NCBI GenBank assembly: GCA_949775045.1
Contig: OX459107.1
Span: 15,369,679 to 15,433,678 of the forward strand
DNA length: 64,000 nt
Direction: 5' to 3'
Source of the DNA: Metridium senile
Taxonomy: Eukaryota > Cnidaria > Anthozoa > Actiniaria > Metridiidae
Shown here: piece after piece, positions 61,645 to 64,000 of the stretch
Layout: every line of letters begins with the position of its first letter
How positions within the stretch are numbered: the first letter of the stretch is position 1
The notes under the pieces: model-generated
Told to the model about the DNA's origin: nothing
Databases searched by the model: none
The model's input: only the letters and a program-made list of their open reading frames with translations
Made by a program: the position numbers and the translations under genes

Positions 61645-61790
61645 TGTTAGTCTACAATTAAAATCCCTGACCCAGGATGAGTAAATCCTAGGTTAAAAAA
61701 TGCATTGATCAAATGGGAAACTAACCCTGGATTTACTCATCCTGGGTCAGGGATTTTAATCAAGTACTAATTGTAGAGTTTTAGTTATTA
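61645..61790. mobile_element. Foldback MITE
   Basis: CTACAATTAAAATCCCTGAC and CCAGGATGAGTAAATCC are answered by GGATTTACTCATCCTGG and GTCAGGGATTTTAAT...AATTGTAG. Arms are about 45 bp with a loop of about 50 bp. Confidence 0.85.
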
Positions 61791-62099
61791 AACAAATACA
61801 TCTATTTAGCTTTGCTATTTCATTACAGTATGGACTGTACATCACAATCTGACAGTTGAGGTATATAGCTGCAATTTTTTATTAAGAACAATGCTGTCAG
61901 TGCCTTGTACAAAGTGTTTCATGGATGTTTAACCAATGCACTCTACATAAAGGTTAAGAATAAAGTGACTTATAAATAACATGTGATGCTGAAGTAAATA
62001 AATATATAACTGTATGCTTGTTAATGAATGAAGTACAGTAAATTGTATTGGTATATTATTAAAGGGATTAAGCCACACAATCATATTTATCATGATTTC

Positions 62100-62545
62100 C
62101 ATAGCAGAAACCAGACCTGTTCAGTGTGAAAATCCAGATTTGTTTTGTTGCATTTCCATACCAGGTTTCCAAGGAAACCAGACCTGTTTAGTGTGAAAAT
62201 CCAGATTTGTTTTATTGCATTTCCATATCAGGTTTCAAAGGAAACCAGACTTGTTTAGTGTGAAAATCCAGATTTGTTTTGTTGCATTTCCATACCAGGT
62301 TTCCAAGGAAACCAGACTTGTTTAGTGTGAAAATCCAGATTTGTTTTGTTGCATTTCCATACCAGGTTTCCAAGGAAACCAGACTTGTTTAGTGTGAAAA
62401 TCCAGACTTGTTTAGTGTGAAAATCCAGATTTGTTTTGTTGCATTTCCATACCAGGTTTCCAAGGAAACCAGACTTGTTTAGTGTGAAAATCCAGATTTG
62501 TTTTGTTGCATTTCCATACCAGGATTGTCAAAAGACAGACCTGGT
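62100..62545. repeat. 67-bp subterminal tandem array
   Basis: Six units with GGAAACCAGACTTGTTTAGT at 62171, 62238, 62305 and 62372 (67-bp steps), then one 90-bp step caused by a 23-bp internal duplication. The AAATCCAGATTTGTTTTG motif is complementary in orientation to the AACCAAATCTGGATT motif of the left array. Confidence 0.93.
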
Positions 62546-63046
62546 TGTCAATAAATCCCATGTTTATTCCAGCTTTGGTTTTGTGAAAAACCGAACCTGG
62601 TTTCAAATGAATATCCAGATCTGGTTTTACTGCAATTTAACCAGATCTGGATATTTTTTAAAAACCAGAGTAAATCCAGGTAAAAACCAGTTAAAAACCT
62701 GGCTGGTTTTTGATGATTTTTTCCTGTGAATATCAATATAATTTTAATATATGCAATAAAACTGTAAAAAAAATACCTATAAACTTACATATTCAAAAAC
62801 GAAAAAAAACTGCATTATTTCACGTAGTCAAATTATAACAACTTTACCTTATATCCTAGCAAATGTAGACAGTTTCTTTCAATGTCACTTCTAGTTAGAT
62901 TAATTCTTAGTACAATTTCACTTAATACTAGTAAGTTTGACTCTAAATAAATGTAAATAACTATAAAAAAAATACAGACTGGCCGATAGACTGGCCGCCA
63001 TATTTTTTTCAACACAGGGATCCCATTCATTTTCCGTGTGTTACAA

Positions 63047-64000
63047 CACAGGAAGCCCATTTTTTGGAAAACTGAAGATTTTTGTTTTTTGTCCTGAAAA
63101 GCGGGGATTGTTTTAATGTTCCGAAATTCTACATTACGATAAATAGGAAATTTCCAATACTTTTTTGATGCGGCCAGGAGAGTCTACCTCAACGAGAAAC
63201 TTTCACATGACACGTGTGGATCTACGCATGCTCGTTTTTTGTCAGCGGTTCATCTTGGACGTCCGTGTCTTGTATGTAAGTATTGCATGAATTCATTCTG
63301 CTTTAATGGTATTCCCTAATTGTTAAGCATTTAACTAATTGCTGTTTTAATTTCAAATCAATTTCGAGGTAAGTGCTGTTTTAAAACTTAATGAGTAAAC
63401 TATTTTTTTTTCGCGCTTAAATTTCGTATTTCGTCTGCAATTTCTTTTAAACATTACGTTTTCTTGACACAAAAAACAGACACAATATTCTCTGTAAATT
63501 AGCTCAGTTGTCCCTTGATGCCGGTCTATTCTATCTTATATGTTATTCTGAATAGCGATTAAAAGGGAAAGGAAGAAGTTATGGAACAAACTGTTATTCT
63601 GACAATAATATAGCCTGCAAAACAGGCGTTCTTTCGGGTTTTTGGGAAAAATCGGGTTTTGGGTATAAGGGAAAGCCGTTTTATTTCAACTATACATGAA
63701 ATGCTACTTATGAGTCTATCGCTGATGAGTCTATCGCAAGGAAGATAGTGACATGCAACACAACTTCCATACATTTGAAGATGGTGTAAGTTTAAGTTTA
63801 TGGTGTAAGTTCTGACAATATATTTTTATAGATTTTTAATATATATATTTTGTTGAGGTTGACTCTCCTGGCCGCATCAAAAATGTATTGGAAATTTCTT
63901 ATTTATCTTAATGTAGAATTAAAACAATCCCCGCTTTTCAGGACAAAAAAACAAAAATCTTTAATTTTTCGTTTTCGTTTTTCCAAAAAAAATGGGCTTC
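63047..64000. mobile_element. Long-TIR DNA transposon, cut by window end
   Basis: The left arm 63047-63194 begins CACAGGAAGCCCATTTTTTG and runs through GGACAAAAA-complementary TTTTTTGTCCTGAAAAGCGG to GGCCAGGAGAGTCTACCTCA. The right arm from about 63853 (GAGGTTGACTCTCCTGGCCG) runs back to AAAAAAATGGGCTTC at the last base. About 660 bp separates the arms. The interior includes ACGTCCGTGTCTTGTATGTAAG, with a possible splice donor, but no recognisable protein. Confidence 0.85.

Larger units (their letters stand above)
56511..62728. mobile_element. 6.2-kb non-autonomous DNA transposon, CACAGG termini (CACTA/Chapaev-like)
   Basis: The left end CACAGGAAAAAAATATGAAA and right end TTTGATGATTTTTTCCTGTG are inverted repeats of about 25 bp including AAAAACCA. 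Both are flanked by AAT (56508-56510 and 62729-62731), a possible 3-bp target duplication. Inside each end lie tandem arrays in opposite orientation, 83-bp units carrying AACCAAATCTGGATT on the left and 67-bp units carrying AAATCCAGATTTGTT on the right. A CAC(A/T)(A/G) terminus, 2-4-bp duplications and subterminal repeats are the hallmarks of the CMC (CACTA/Mirage/Chapaev) superfamily. No transposase is visible inside. The boundaries and superfamily are inference. Confidence 0.65.

Overview
This window is animal nuclear DNA: AT-rich, intron-containing, gene-poor and unusually full of satellites and short inverted-repeat transposons. The mix of tandem SLC46-type transporter genes, a Helitron-type cysteine-protease remnant, a GIY-YIG retroelement remnant and many foldback MITEs suggests a cnidarian, probably an anthozoan. 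That placement is inference; no species-diagnostic gene is present. There are no bacterial-type operons and I found no rRNA or tRNA genes.

Layout. 1-12.1 kb: no convincing gene; a chain of unrelated minisatellites (157, 84, 75, 140 and 70 bp units), two foldback/MITE elements and a long CAT microsatellite. 12.2-19.9 kb: a complete six-exon SLC46-family (proton-coupled folate transporter-like) gene on the + strand, whose splice phases close into a 447-residue protein. Its first intron holds three decayed partial copies of its own exon 2, and its other introns hold microsatellites, MITEs and a near-perfect foldback element. 20.0-37.9 kb: about 14.8 kb of a 176-bp satellite with nested higher-order repeats. 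A 788-bp block from just downstream of the SLC46 stop codon appears once in place and three more times inside the array. 38.8-41.7 kb: a two-exon minus-strand gene for an uncharacterised multi-pass membrane protein. 42.0-43.0 kb: a frameshifted Helitron-type protease remnant. 43.4-47.0 kb: T-rich and G-rich minisatellites and dispersed repeats. 48.8-49.7 kb: nested inverted-repeat elements. 49.9-53.1 kb: the first three coding exons of a second SLC46 gene, same strand, with exon 2 exactly the same length as in the first gene. Its 3' half is not visible; a 2.6-kb 9-bp satellite follows exon 3. 56.0-56.25 kb: a near-perfect hairpin. 56.5-62.7 kb: what I read as one 6.2-kb non-autonomous DNA transposon with CACAGG termini, an AAT target duplication and inverted subterminal arrays (83-bp units left, 67-bp units right). 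63.05 kb to the end: a further long-TIR element cut by the window edge.

Functionally the two SLC46 paralogues look like a tandem family of plasma- or lysosomal-membrane solute carriers of the major facilitator superfamily. The minus-strand membrane gene has no evident functional link to them. Most of the remaining sequence is repeat biology, and the most interesting observations are structural: satellite capture of a gene's 3' flank, decayed exon duplications inside an intron, and the large element with inverted subterminal arrays.
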